Origin: Luteirhabdus pelagi
GTDB lineage: Bacteria; Bacteroidota; Bacteroidia; Flavobacteriales; Flavobacteriaceae
Length of the DNA: 64,000 nucleotides
Assembly (NCBI RefSeq): GCF_016827595.1
Contig: NZ_JAECMS010000001.1
Location: 919,655 to 983,654, forward strand
Reading direction: 5' to 3'
The position numbers and the translations under genes are program-made. Positions within the stretch are counted from its first letter, which is position 1. Each line of letters starts with the position of its first letter. Positions 1-7,866 of this stretch are shown piece after piece. The notes beneath the pieces were generated by a model. That model saw nothing but the letters and a program-made list of their open reading frames with translations, did not search any database and was not told the DNA's origin.

Positions 1-863
1 TTTGTGTTATCTCCAAGAATACTTACATATGGTAATTCTTTCATCGCTAGGGCAAAGACCTCGGCAGCGCTTGCTGTTAGGTCACTTGTCAAGATCACAA
101 TGGGTCCTGTATATTGGACTTGCCCAGCGGGTGATATGTGGCTTATAACCATTTTTTTGTATCTCGAAGTACCATTTATTCTTTCTTTTTTTAAGAACCC
201 AACTCTTTTTTTATCGGTAAACCTGCTTGCTATAATCATTGAATTTTTATCATCGCCGCCACCGTTGAACCTTATGTCAATAATAACCCCCTTCAAACCT
301 TTAAAATTTTTGACCGCATCATCTATATATCTTTTATATTCTCTTGAGCTCAGTTTCCCCATAGATAGAATTCTCAAGTATCCAAAATCTTCCGACTTAT
401 AATATTCTAATGTACTGTTCCCTGAGTTGCCAATATGAATGAACCCATTCTCTCTTAATGTACTATCAGTGGTTTTCAATAGTTTATATATTGTGTACTT
501 ATCATTTTTTGATAGTGGGAATCGTTCCAGAAACTTAGAGGGACTACCGTCATCTCCCCTCTTGAGTACCTTTCCCTTTCTCCCGTATTCAATTAGGTTT
601 ACGTGGCCATCTTTTAGCTCGAGAAGCATTTTGTTACAGACCTTAAATAAACTATCATTTGTGGTGCGTTCATTGATAAGTGGACGATAGGCCTTATAAA
701 CAGAGTCCCAGTTTACGTTTTTTAATTCAAAATTTGCATATCTATCATTGAACACACTCCATAATTTATCAAAATTTTTAACTGGATTATCTATTCGATC
801 AACCTGTGCAAATAAGGAGGCGAAAGATAGTAGTAGATGAAGAACCATAATTTTTCTAGCCAT
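1..863 (-). CDS. S41-family C-terminal-processing-like peptidase (3' end missing)
   Basis: The frame runs from an ATG at 863 off the left edge, giving 287 residues without a stop. The N-terminus is a signal peptide (residues 1-20, ending SLFAQ), so the protein is exported. Residues about 75-90 contain LKDGHVNL, as in S41 N-terminal lid regions. The protease core lies at about 155-287, with VIIDIRFNGGG near 193-203 and the nucleophile motif TASAAEVF at 263-270 (Ser265). This matches the tail-specific protease/S41 fold, which cleaves proteins in the periplasm or at the surface. No PDZ domain is obvious, as in many short Bacteroidota S41 proteins. The true substrate is unknown. The gene stands alone, with about 160 bp of AT-rich spacer upstream. 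Confidence 0.85.
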   Translation of the reverse strand, partial: MARKIMVLHLLLSFASLFAQVDRIDNPVKNFDKLWSVFNDRYANFELKNVNWDSVYKAYRPLINERTTNDSLFKVCNKMLLELKDGHVNLIEYGRKGKVLKRGDDGSPSKFLERFPLSKNDKYTIYKLLKTTDSTLRENGFIHIGNSGNSTLEYYKSEDFGYLRILSMGKLSSREYKRYIDDAVKNFKGLKGVIIDIRFNGGGDDKNSMIIASRFTDKKRVGFLKKERINGTSRYKKMVISHISPAGQVQYTGPIVILTSDLTASAAEVFALAMKELPYVSILGDNT

Positions 864-1023
864 AATTTTTAATTAAATAACCGCTAACGATCTTGAAAAG
901 GAATAGCAGCATATTTTTACACACTAATTTTTCGGTTTTATAATGACTTTTGATTTATTAATTTTCCTAATCTTAAGCACAAATACCGTTATTTTTTATA
1001 TGCGTTGATACACAAAGTAATTA

Positions 1024-1929
1024 TTACATAAACCATAGTTCAATTGTACCTTGTGATGTTTTTGATTGTAGGCTTGGAATATATTTTATTTCAATTTTTT
1101 TATTACGATTTCTTTCAATCTCACTTTTAATTAAATTAACTAAATCAATATCTTCTTCGAAATAGTATCGTATCTCATTTTTATTATTAACCTCTCTGTT
1201 TTCAATTAATTCTATGCCCAATGCATTTAAGCCTAGCAAATTCAAATCATTCATTATTTTATTAATCTCATCTCTTTGATTTTCATTATAGATATGCAAG
1301 TATATCTTATTTCTTTTTTTATAAGTATTATTAATATCTAACATCAATGGCTCGGCTTTAATTCTTTCTATATTCGCATTTTTAATTTCCAATTGTTGTT
1401 TTTCTTCTATTTGCGATTTATTTAGAGTGTCTTCTTTTTTTAGCTTTAAAAGCTCTGCCTTTGTAATTGAATCTTCTTTTTTGAATATTCTGTAATCTTC
1501 CTCAACCACTTTTAAATATTTGACCCATCCAGTTCTAAGTTTTTCAGAAGGAGAAACATTTGAATAAAATTGAGCCAGTAGTAATCTATTCTTTGGGTTC
1601 TCGTGAAACACAACTGTTTTATTAGCATATCTATCATACATTTGTAACTCTATAAGACCTCTCTCTCTGTCTTTGAAACCCCAATTAATAACAAATGTTA
1701 TCAGAGTAAGGCCTACTGTACCAATCAACCATTTTACAATGTCAACCTTTAATTTATACTTTTCGAATTCTTCAGAAAAAGTTGCGTATTTATTTTGTGA
1801 ATTATCTGGGACTCTAAACAAATTTTCGAATTTAATATCCTCGACTTTATTAGTTGATGGATAAGTAGATTTTCTTAAATTCTCTTTTAGTTCATCTTCG
1901 GTTATATCAAAATTCTCAGACATAATCAT
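1024..1929 (-). CDS. Membrane-anchored protein of unknown function, partner of an amidase
   Basis: The protein has 301 residues, or 299 if it starts at the second ATG (1923). It has a soluble N-terminal stretch, one membrane helix at about 64-82 (IVKWLIGTVGLTLITFV), a conserved-looking region to about 150, a charged coiled coil at about 150-195, and a C-terminal domain at about 205-301. The C-terminal domain has the strand-helix-strand pattern of SPOR/LytR_C-like folds (YLHIYNENQ near 210-218, then EIRYYFEED near 252-260); this is a weak resemblance. The start overlaps the end of the upstream amidase gene by 8-14 bases, so the two are probably translationally coupled and work together at the envelope. 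I do not recognise the family with certainty. Confidence 0.7.
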   Translation of the reverse strand: MIMSENFDITEDELKENLRKSTYPSTNKVEDIKFENLFRVPDNSQNKYATFSEEFEKYKLKVDIVKWLIGTVGLTLITFVINWGFKDRERGLIELQMYDRYANKTVVFHENPKNRLLLAQFYSNVSPSEKLRTGWVKYLKVVEEDYRIFKKEDSITKAELLKLKKEDTLNKSQIEEKQQLEIKNANIERIKAEPLMLDINNTYKKRNKIYLHIYNENQRDEINKIMNDLNLLGLNALGIELIENREVNNKNEIRYYFEEDIDLVNLIKSEIERNRNKKIEIKYIPSLQSKTSQGTIELWFM

Positions 1930-2512
1930 TTTTTTTAGTTATCAGAGGAAGTAAATTTTTTTTGAAATCGTTTACTTTGTTCCCACCAAAAAAATTAGTC
2001 CCAGGACAAGTTTTATTTGTGTTCTTAGGGCCTCCATTGTTACGTTTACCACTGCCTAGGTGAAACCAATGATGGTAAACAATAGAACTGTCATTTGCCT
2101 GTAAATTAAATTTTATCAGAAATACCTTCAATACATTTAAAATACTTTCTTTTTGTAGGTCCGTCATATTATCCTTATCGGTATCAAAATCTCCTACGTT
2201 TTCGATACATATAGCACCGGTATTATTGTATTTTATTCCAGCAGGTTTAGTGTCAATAGGTCTACATACCATTATTAATCCATCAGGGAAAATTGTTATA
2301 TTTTGCCCAATTTGATTAAACCCTCTATTTAAGTGCGAAGTTTCCATACTTTGACATAATTTGAAATGATTGTTCGTATCAAAATGTCTATATGCTGGAA
2401 TCCAAGTATGATGCAATTGTAGGTTGTCAACTTTTCTACTAAACCTCTGCTGCTCAGTCCAAATCTCAAACTCAGCATTATTAAATAGCTTAAATTTTCC
2501 TACCTGTTTCAT
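1916..2512 (-). CDS. N-acetylmuramoyl-L-alanine amidase (Amidase_2/PGRP fold)
   Basis: This 198-residue protein has the zinc-amidase signature: LQLHHTW (His34/35) near the N-terminus, ICIENVGDFD with the conserved Glu104, the cluster YHHWFH (147-151), and TCPGTNFFGG with Cys169. The family cleaves the bond between N-acetylmuramic acid and L-alanine in peptidoglycan. No signal peptide or membrane segment is visible, so it may act from the cytosol, be delivered by another system, or bind without being exported. It is the first gene of a two-gene unit with the membrane protein that overlaps its 3' end. Similar amidases occur in phage, but no other phage gene is nearby. Confidence 0.88.
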   Translation of the reverse strand: MKQVGKFKLFNNAEFEIWTEQQRFSRKVDNLQLHHTWIPAYRHFDTNNHFKLCQSMETSHLNRGFNQIGQNITIFPDGLIMVCRPIDTKPAGIKYNNTGAICIENVGDFDTDKDNMTDLQKESILNVLKVFLIKFNLQANDSSIVYHHWFHLGSGKRNNGGPKNTNKTCPGTNFFGGNKVNDFKKNLLPLITKKNDYV

Positions 2513-2648
2513 TATTGTTCAATTTTTGGGAACCTTTTTATATAATCAATAAAATCACTTATTCCAGTTCACCCATTCCTATAAACAGATGATCTCATTA
2601 CATATTACAGCGCCTTTTCACCCCCTTACCAATTTCAACAAATAAAAA

Positions 2649-2679
2649 GCCCTCTCCTAGCCTAAACTGGGGAGAGGGC
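2649..2679 (-). terminator. Rho-independent terminator (minus strand)
   Basis: The arms GCCCTCTCC (2649-2657) and GGAGAGGGC (2671-2679) form a perfect 9-bp stem with a 13-base loop. Read on the minus strand it is followed by CTTTTTATTT. It lies in the 393-bp gene-free stretch 2513-2905, which shows nothing else except the repeat at 2888, and would end the transcript of the esterase-like gene. It resembles the hairpins at 6386 and 7301. Confidence 0.75.
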
Positions 2680-2887
2680 CATTCAAAACTTTCCAAGCGG
2701 CTTCCCTTTTAGTGGAAGCCTATTAGCAATTCTGTCTAAATATAAAACTTTTATTTTAAACGAAACGGTCTTGCCTATCGTATAGCTGTGTAGTTTTTAG
2801 TTTACATACTATTCCGATTGGGTGGACAAGGTGGTTCCCCGAAATCTTTTTCAAACATAACCGTCTCAGGCAATATTTATCCCTATA

Positions 2888-2907
2888 CGTAGTTGGCAAA
2901 CATTTTT
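2888..2907. repeat. Left copy of a cassette-flanking direct repeat
   Basis: The pattern CGTnnTTGGCAAACrTTwTT occurs here and again, in the same orientation, at 4268-4287, with 16 of 20 bases identical. This copy overlaps the stop codon of the esterase-like gene; the other lies upstream of its start. The pair bounds a unit of about 1.38 kb with one gene. Confidence 0.5.
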
Positions 2908-4126
2908 ACTGTTCTTTAATCAACGTTGGTATATCACTAAACTGAATAAAAAAGAGTCCATCAAATCTGTCTTTAGCAATGAATTCAGCTGTATTTCCAT
3001 TGTTTTCCATTCCTAAAAGCAGCTCGTTGGTAAAATCCTGTTTGTTATGGTTTCTTAAGTCCAACACGAATTTTTCTTTTTGAAATTGATTAAGGTGATA
3101 CGCAAGATACTTAGGGTCGCTATGCTCAAAATCAAATGCCCCATTATAGGTCAGGTTTTTACCACTATACACCACTGCTCCAATTGAATAATATTTATCG
3201 CCAAAAGCTTTTTTAAGATTATGCCCGATCCAATTGACATTGTAGTTCGGTTTGGTCTTGTTTTCAATATGGCTGTTTTGAGCCCAAATAATAATTTTTG
3301 ATGTAGGGTCGGATTCTTTGAAGGATTTTACGATTTCAAATAATGATCTATCCCTTATGTTATCCGCTATTGGCCAGCTCATTATCTCACCAATATTGAT
3401 TTTCGAGTAGGTCTCTATAAAAATTTCATTTGATCTTTTTAGCGCATCAATTTCATTTTTTGTTGTTCCTGATGTAAGCAAATTATCTAGGTTTTTATCC
3501 AAAAAAGCGTCGTAACTGTTTAAAAACCCAATAAACCTGTCTCGTTGATTGTTGAATGACAATGTATCTTTGTCATTTTCATATTGATAGAGATAATTAA
3601 AACTTTTCATTTCCAACGGGACCGAATTTGCCAATATTGAATCCAATGGTTGGGCAATCTCGGACATTCGCTTAATAAGATAGTTTTGCTGTGGTTGGCA
3701 GTCGAAACCTTGGATTTTTAATTTCCCATCTTGTAGTTTTACATAGTTTACAAGATTTTCAATTTCTTCTGAGTTGTAATAAAAGTTTGAGCTAAAAACG
3801 CTTGTATATTCTTTAGTTGATAATGCGTCCAATTGTTCCCAGGCTAATGCGGCATCACCAAATCCCGATTCGAAAAGGATCAAATCAAACCCTAATTCTT
3901 GATGTAGGAACTTAACTAGTTCTGTTTTCGCTGAAAATACCGCTCCCAGGCCGTGCGTATTTTCGCCAATGGCAATTATTTCTACCTCCTTTAAGGTCTC
4001 TTTCAGTCCCGAAAGGTTTTCAAACGTTTCTAAGTTTGAAGTAAACTCAATTGTCGAACTAACTTTAGGCTGCGCGTTGCAAGCGCAAAAAAGTAGAACT
4101 ATTATAAAAGTTAGATTTTTATTCAT
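2906..4126 (-). CDS. Erythromycin-esterase-like secreted protein
   Basis: The start at 4126 is chosen because it places a hydrophobic signal sequence at the N-terminus (MNKNLTFIIVLLFCAC, then NAQ). It could be a lipoprotein with a poor lipobox, or a protein cut after the alanine. The alternative upstream start (4180) adds 18 unlikely residues. The 406-residue mature region carries IIAIGENTHG and LILFESGFGD, the hallmark segments of the erythromycin esterase superfamily with its catalytic His and Glu. Characterised members hydrolyse the macrolide lactone ring, but most Bacteroidota homologues are uncharacterised, and an exported form need not be a resistance enzyme. It stands alone between two copies of a direct repeat. 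Confidence 0.85.
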   Translation of the reverse strand: MNKNLTFIIVLLFCACNAQPKVSSTIEFTSNLETFENLSGLKETLKEVEIIAIGENTHGLGAVFSAKTELVKFLHQELGFDLILFESGFGDAALAWEQLDALSTKEYTSVFSSNFYYNSEEIENLVNYVKLQDGKLKIQGFDCQPQQNYLIKRMSEIAQPLDSILANSVPLEMKSFNYLYQYENDKDTLSFNNQRDRFIGFLNSYDAFLDKNLDNLLTSGTTKNEIDALKRSNEIFIETYSKINIGEIMSWPIADNIRDRSLFEIVKSFKESDPTSKIIIWAQNSHIENKTKPNYNVNWIGHNLKKAFGDKYYSIGAVVYSGKNLTYNGAFDFEHSDPKYLAYHLNQFQKEKFVLDLRNHNKQDFTNELLLGMENNGNTAEFIAKDRFDGLFFIQFSDIPTLIKEQ

Positions 4127-4267
4127 TCCGTTTTTTAAATGTTTGCAAGAGTATTGTTGAACAAAATGTTGCGACAACAATTTACTGTATTTTATAGAAA
4201 TTACTTTTAGGTTAACCTTCCGCGAGGATGATTCCGAGGAGGAATCAACCGAGAAATTTGTGTTTCA

Positions 4268-4287
4268 CGTTCTTGGCAAACGTTATT
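4268..4287. repeat. Right copy of a cassette-flanking direct repeat
   Basis: Partner of the repeat at 2888-2907, with the shared core TTGGCAAAC. It lies about 140 bases upstream of the esterase-like start codon, within the gene-free stretch 4127-4541. Confidence 0.5.
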
Positions 4288-4356
4288 TTGTCAATTCAAT
4301 TAATTTGTTATCTTTACCTCAAATGGATAAATGTTAGGTACTTATCTAGGACCAAC

Positions 4357-4439
4357 AAAGGGACTAAAAGGACTAGCATTTAAATTTTGCAAAGGACTGC
4401 AAAGGACAAAAAACCAGTCATTCTTCGGCTGAAAAGGAC
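4357..4439. repeat. Cluster of AAAGGAC(T) short repeats
   Basis: Five copies of AAAGGAC or a one-base variant occur at about 4357, 4367, 4391, 4401 and 4433 within 85 bp of non-coding DNA. Spacing is irregular, so this is not a simple tandem array. The role is unknown; protein binding or an RNA element are possible. Confidence 0.4.
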
Positions 4440-4541
4440 TTCACCAAGACTTCGTTCACGTTTCCATTTTATTCAATCAATTTTAAACTTTAAGGCATTG
4501 AGCACATTTGATGCAGTTCAGGCTTTGCTAATATTACTTGA

Positions 4542-4730
4542 ATGAGAATTGTAAGTCCTACTCACGAAATTTTGGAGTCAATTACGGATTTTTCCGTCGT
4601 TTTAATTAAATCTCCATTTCTGTTTTTAATCACTGTGATTATTATCTACTCTATACTCGGTAAATCCCGAAGACAATCAGTTAATGCAGAAATTGTAAAA
4701 CTTATTAAGGCATTTAAAGGTCGTGGCTAA
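4542..4730 (+). CDS. Possible small membrane protein
   Basis: The 62-codon ORF starts with ATG and encodes one clear membrane helix at about 20-41 (VLIKSPFLFLITVIIIYSIL) followed by a basic tail. It is the only open frame in this interval with a protein-like hydrophobicity profile. No ribosome-binding site is evident, which is normal in this phylum. There is no recognisable family; the ORF may be real or a chance frame. Confidence 0.35.
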   Translation: MRIVSPTHEILESITDFSVVLIKSPFLFLITVIIIYSILGKSRRQSVNAEIVKLIKAFKGRG

Positions 4731-4913
4731 CGCACTTTAATGTCTTGCTTAAAGGATTATATGAACTTTTGCCAACGGAACCGTACAACCACCGTCGGTA
4801 TTGTTTGCTTGTGTTTTTATCTAATTGATAAATTAGACAACTTTAAGCATCATTTTCATTCAAGTAACCATTCAACCTTAATTGTAGTCAGACATGTTGA
4901 CATTTCGTTATTT

Positions 4914-5438
4914 TTAGTCCGTTAAAGATAAGAGAAAGTCAAATTGAATTTCTTGACAACAAAAATTTATACTATTTCCGTCATTTATATTAGGACGAGT
5001 AAGCATATGACTCTGCACTTTTTCTCCATCTGAAATCTCCACCCACTTTTCATTCATTGTTTCAAGTTCTTTTAAGTCATTTATCACATTTTCAGGAAAA
5101 TAATTTTCAACAGGAATTTTTATTAAATATCCACAAGACTCGACAAAAGATGTTGCTATTCCTTTCGCCATTGCGTCGTCAATAGATTTAATATTATTCT
5201 CTTTGAAATAGTTCAAAATAAATTTTAGAGTTTGATTATTTCTCTTTCGATATTCAGCTAGGAATTCTTGAAAAATTGAATTGGTTCCGCCTTGTATTGT
5301 CTTAAAATCTAAATACTCAATAATTTCTCTTTCAGGTTTTGACGAAGGAAAGTTTTCATCACTCAAAATATCGTTCGCTAAATCCCCAAATGGACTATCT
5401 AAAGAAGAACATTGTTTTATAAATTTATTTATTGTCAT
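4914..5438 (-). CDS. YozE SAM-like domain protein
   Basis: In this 174-residue soluble protein, residues about 5-55 fit the YozE SAM-like pattern: FIKQCSSLDSPFGDLANDIL, then DENFP and IIEYLDF. That family is a small helical fold of unknown function found widely in bacteria. Residues 60-174 are not recognised; they include a helical stretch (EFLAEYRKRN) and two neighbouring cysteines near the end (NFCCQE). There is no signal peptide or membrane segment. It is monocistronic, and its 3' end faces the small ORFs at 4542-4925. Confidence 0.7.
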   Translation of the reverse strand: MTINKFIKQCSSLDSPFGDLANDILSDENFPSSKPEREIIEYLDFKTIQGGTNSIFQEFLAEYRKRNNQTLKFILNYFKENNIKSIDDAMAKGIATSFVESCGYLIKIPVENYFPENVINDLKELETMNEKWVEISDGEKVQSHMLTRPNINDGNSINFCCQEIQFDFLLSLTD

Positions 5439-5662
5439 AATTTATTGGGTTTTTGCAATAATGAATATGAATTTGTTTTACACTAAAAAAATTAAAATCT
5501 CTAAAATCTGTCTTGTCCTGAAATAGGTCGACCTTTTTTTGGTTCATTTTTAATTTGCTAAAAGGTCAAAATTCTAAATTTTCTTTGTTCATTTTGAAGG
5601 AATTACGCTCGATTAAGCAATGAGCCCAACTATGGTCTAAATACACTGTTTACAACTTGGTT

Positions 5663-6250
5663 TTAATCATTTAAAACAACAACATATTTGTAGTGTACAA
5701 ATCCAATTGTATTAGTTGATTTCACTTTTACTTTTACCCAATTTCCGGTCATTGCAAGAAAAATTAATTCCTGATATTCATTCAACCTTTCCAAAATTAC
5801 ATATTCGGTTCCAGGGCCAGCCCTTAAATTCAAAGCAATAGTATTCACCATCAAGGTTTTTAAATAGTATTCAGAAAACCTGTCATTCGGCAAGTAGTAT
5901 ATATCAGAGTTCGTGGTGGTGCTATTATTCCAAATATCATTTTTTGTGCTACTTCTTGTAGTGGTAGTTGAGCTTCGTGAAGTTGAAGGGTAGGCTGTCC
6001 TATTAGGTGAATAAGTTGGGGTCGTTGTTCTTCTTCTACCTCCGGAACAAACTCCGCAAGAACCTCCACTATTACAGTGTTTACAATACCTGCAATTTTT
6101 ACAAGCTGTGCAATACGATGAGCCAGTGCATCTACCAATTTCTCCTTCACAGCAGGATGCAACGAGGTTTGTTTCTTGGGCAAACGAAGGTGTTAATCCA
6201 AAAATGAAACAAACAAAAAAAAGCAATATCGTAATAATAATATTTTTCAT
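5663..6250 (-). CDS. Secreted cysteine-rich protein with C-terminal SH3b domain
   Basis: This 195-residue protein has a signal peptide (1-24, ending PSFAQ). Residues 33-69 hold a dense cysteine cluster (about ten Cys in CxxC-like spacing: SCCEGEIGRC, CTACKNC, YCKHC, CGVC), suggesting metal binding or disulfide packing. A low-complexity Ser/Thr/Arg linker follows (about 70-112). Residues about 134-195 form a bacterial SH3 domain (NLRAGPGTEYVILERL, then WVKVKV), a module that typically binds cell-wall peptides. The gene is monocistronic, with a 193-bp spacer upstream. Confidence 0.8.
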   Translation of the reverse strand: MKNIIITILLFFVCFIFGLTPSFAQETNLVASCCEGEIGRCTGSSYCTACKNCRYCKHCNSGGSCGVCSGGRRRTTTPTYSPNRTAYPSTSRSSTTTTRSSTKNDIWNNSTTTNSDIYYLPNDRFSEYYLKTLMVNTIALNLRAGPGTEYVILERLNEYQELIFLAMTGNWVKVKVKSTNTIGFVHYKYVVVLND

Positions 6251-6385
6251 TTTTCAGCTTGTGCTAATTAATTATATCCTCACTAATACTATTTTTTACA
6301 CGCAATTCCGTCCAAACAACTAGCTTGCTACTACAAAACTATTACACCCTCCCTTTAACCTGTTACGGTTTTCCACAATAAAAAA

Positions 6386-6418
6386 AGCCCTATCCAAGCC
6401 ATTATTGGGGATAGGGCT
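6386..6418 (-). terminator. Rho-independent terminator of the XRE gene
   Basis: The arms AGCCCTATCC (6386-6395) and GGATAGGGCT (6409-6418) form a 10-bp perfect stem. On the minus strand it is followed by a run of seven T. It sits 25 bases beyond the XRE regulator stop codon. Confidence 0.9.
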
Positions 6419-6443
6419 TCTTACGAGTAATAAAGGAATGCTG

Positions 6444-6842
6444 TTACTTTTTAGACACTAAACCTTCTAAGTATTTCACCTTTTCCTTTTCGGCCGCTAA
6501 CAACCGCTCGTACAGTTTTTTATTTTCTTCTACTGCTTCAACAAACTTGTCCAGAGGGTTGAAGGTGCAATGAGTATTAAAAGCACTTTGATCATGGAAG
6601 CTGTTGAAATAATTAAACACAGCATCTTCAGAAAAATTCTCGATACTTTCTTTGCTTACACCAAGTACCTTGGCCACCCGCTCCAACTTCTCCTCCTCTA
6701 CCGTTTCACTGTTCTCCAATTGCGAGACACCCTGTTGGCTAATGCCCAGTTCTTCGGCCAGGGTTTCCTGTTTCATGCCGCGCAGTTCGCGGATACGGCT
6801 TATCTTTCTGCCAATGTGGTTGGTCTTTGCAGTTGTAGTCAT
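6444..6842 (-). CDS. XRE-family helix-turn-helix regulator
   Basis: This 132-residue protein has an HTH_3 domain at about 10-66: IGRKISRIRELRGMKQETLA, then ISQQGVSQLENSE. The family binds operator DNA as dimers. Residues 67-105 contain an F/N-rich stretch, and residues 105-132 form a leucine-heptad coiled coil (LYERLLAAEKEKVKYLEGL), probably for dimerisation. A strong terminator follows directly. No toxin partner is visible; the small gene at 6955-7191 upstream may be co-transcribed, since only 112 bp separate them. This architecture is common in Bacteroidota as a solitary regulator. Confidence 0.88.
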   Translation of the reverse strand: MTTTAKTNHIGRKISRIRELRGMKQETLAEELGISQQGVSQLENSETVEEEKLERVAKVLGVSKESIENFSEDAVFNYFNSFHDQSAFNTHCTFNPLDKFVEAVEENKKLYERLLAAEKEKVKYLEGLVSKK

Positions 6843-6954
6843 ACCTCAAATTTACTTATTTTTTTCAATACCTCGACATGCCTCACCCTATGGGGTAAAA
6901 AACACTCCGTTAGAGGCAACTATTTAAACTAGAATTGCTGCTACCCTAAAAGAA

Positions 6955-7191
6955 CTACACCGCTACAGATCGTATATAAGACACATACTCGGTTTCATCC
7001 TTAAAAGAGCGTACATCCGTTATCCGTACTTCTTCTACATTTTCCAATTGCTCCGTTAGATAGTGGCGTACCGAGGTTTCATTTATAGCTTTTAATCCAA
7101 TGGAAAGTTGCTCCAGCGGTAATCTGTTAACGGTAGCGCTGCCGTCCTTATATTTCATTTCACATTCTAAAATAGTATGGGTTGCTGTCAT
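6955..7191 (-). CDS. Small conserved-looking hypothetical protein
   Basis: This 78-codon ORF starts with ATG. The protein is soluble and acidic, with alternating strand and helix character, a YKDGSATV hairpin and the C-terminal segment YVSYIRSVAV. I recognise no domain. Its codon use resembles that of neighbouring genes, and it lies upstream of the XRE gene on the same strand, so it may be part of that transcript. Confidence 0.5.
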   Translation of the reverse strand: MTATHTILECEMKYKDGSATVNRLPLEQLSIGLKAINETSVRHYLTEQLENVEEVRITDVRSFKDETEYVSYIRSVAV

Positions 7192-7300
7192 TGTAGTTTG
7201 GTTGTTTTGTAGTATTATTTCTTAACGGAAATGCAGTTGGTTTCTTATATGGCTTCCAAAACAAAAATTGATTTATGGGAAGAAGAGCCTCCATAAAAAT

Positions 7301-7328
7301 GCCCTATCCAGTTTATGCTAGATAGGGC
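7301..7328 (-). terminator. Orphan terminator-like hairpin
   Basis: The arms GCCCTATC (7301-7308) and GATAGGGC (7321-7328) pair perfectly. On the minus strand they are followed by ATTTTTA. No intact gene ends just before it (the vWA gene stops 540 bases away), so it may have served a gene now lost from 7329-7866. Confidence 0.6.
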
Positions 7329-7866
7329 TACTTAACAATCAACCTCAAATTGGGGATATAATTCCAGTTTGAGCAATTTTTATAAATATACTATTTTCTT
7401 GGTTTGAATGGAGCTATCGTGACTTGGATTTTGTATGCTTGTTGACTATATTAACCAAGGCCTTCAAACATTCAAAAACAAAACTGGACTGGCTGGCAAA
7501 AATGGCATCTTTCCGTGAAACAAACACTGCTATTACTGGGCTGACGCAGCATTTACGTTAAAATCATAGCAATTCCTTCCTTAAACAGGTTTGGACCATG
7601 CTATTCAAGATCTTATGGATAAAGGGATCACAGAGTATTGGAAGTCTATGTAACATCGCGCAGCGTGTTACCCTCTTGCTATTCCTCCTAAGTGTAATTT
7701 GTAACTATTTTACATGGTCTTTGCATATATAAAATGGTGAGGCTTATCTAGGATATTTCATCGGAGGAATACCATTTAAAAGGAATTAGGGAAGATACAG
7801 GTTTAAATAATAAAAATAGTTTCTGAATCCTCTAAAGACAGGGTTCTAATGTTTCTCTGAAAATCC
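7329..7866. other. Gene-free stretch, possibly decayed coding DNA
   Basis: No ORF above 45 codons is credible here. Plus-strand fragments at about 7434-7560 read as plausible peptide pieces (LVDYINQGLQTFKN, then after a shift of one base FRETNTAITGLTQHL) separated by a frame change and a stop. This fits a degraded gene, but it is also compatible with chance. I see no inverted-repeat ends of an insertion sequence. Confidence 0.3.

Noticed and set aside
4-690. Plus-strand ORFs over the first 690 bases
   Set aside because: They lie opposite the S41 peptidase frame, which has a signal peptide and catalytic motifs.
1916-2512. Prophage endolysin
   Set aside because: No phage structural, packaging or lysis genes are nearby, and the partner gene is not a holin by size or layout.
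4723-4745. Integron attC core site (GGCTAACGC)
   Set aside because: It does not fit the RYYYAAC/GTTRRRY rule, and no integron integrase is present.
4740-4925. 61-codon plus-strand ORF
   Set aside because: Low-complexity, no domain, follows a small ORF and runs into the 3' end of the YozE gene; chance frame is more likely.
7329-7866. Insertion-sequence remnant
   Set aside because: No transposase motif and no terminal inverted repeats could be found.
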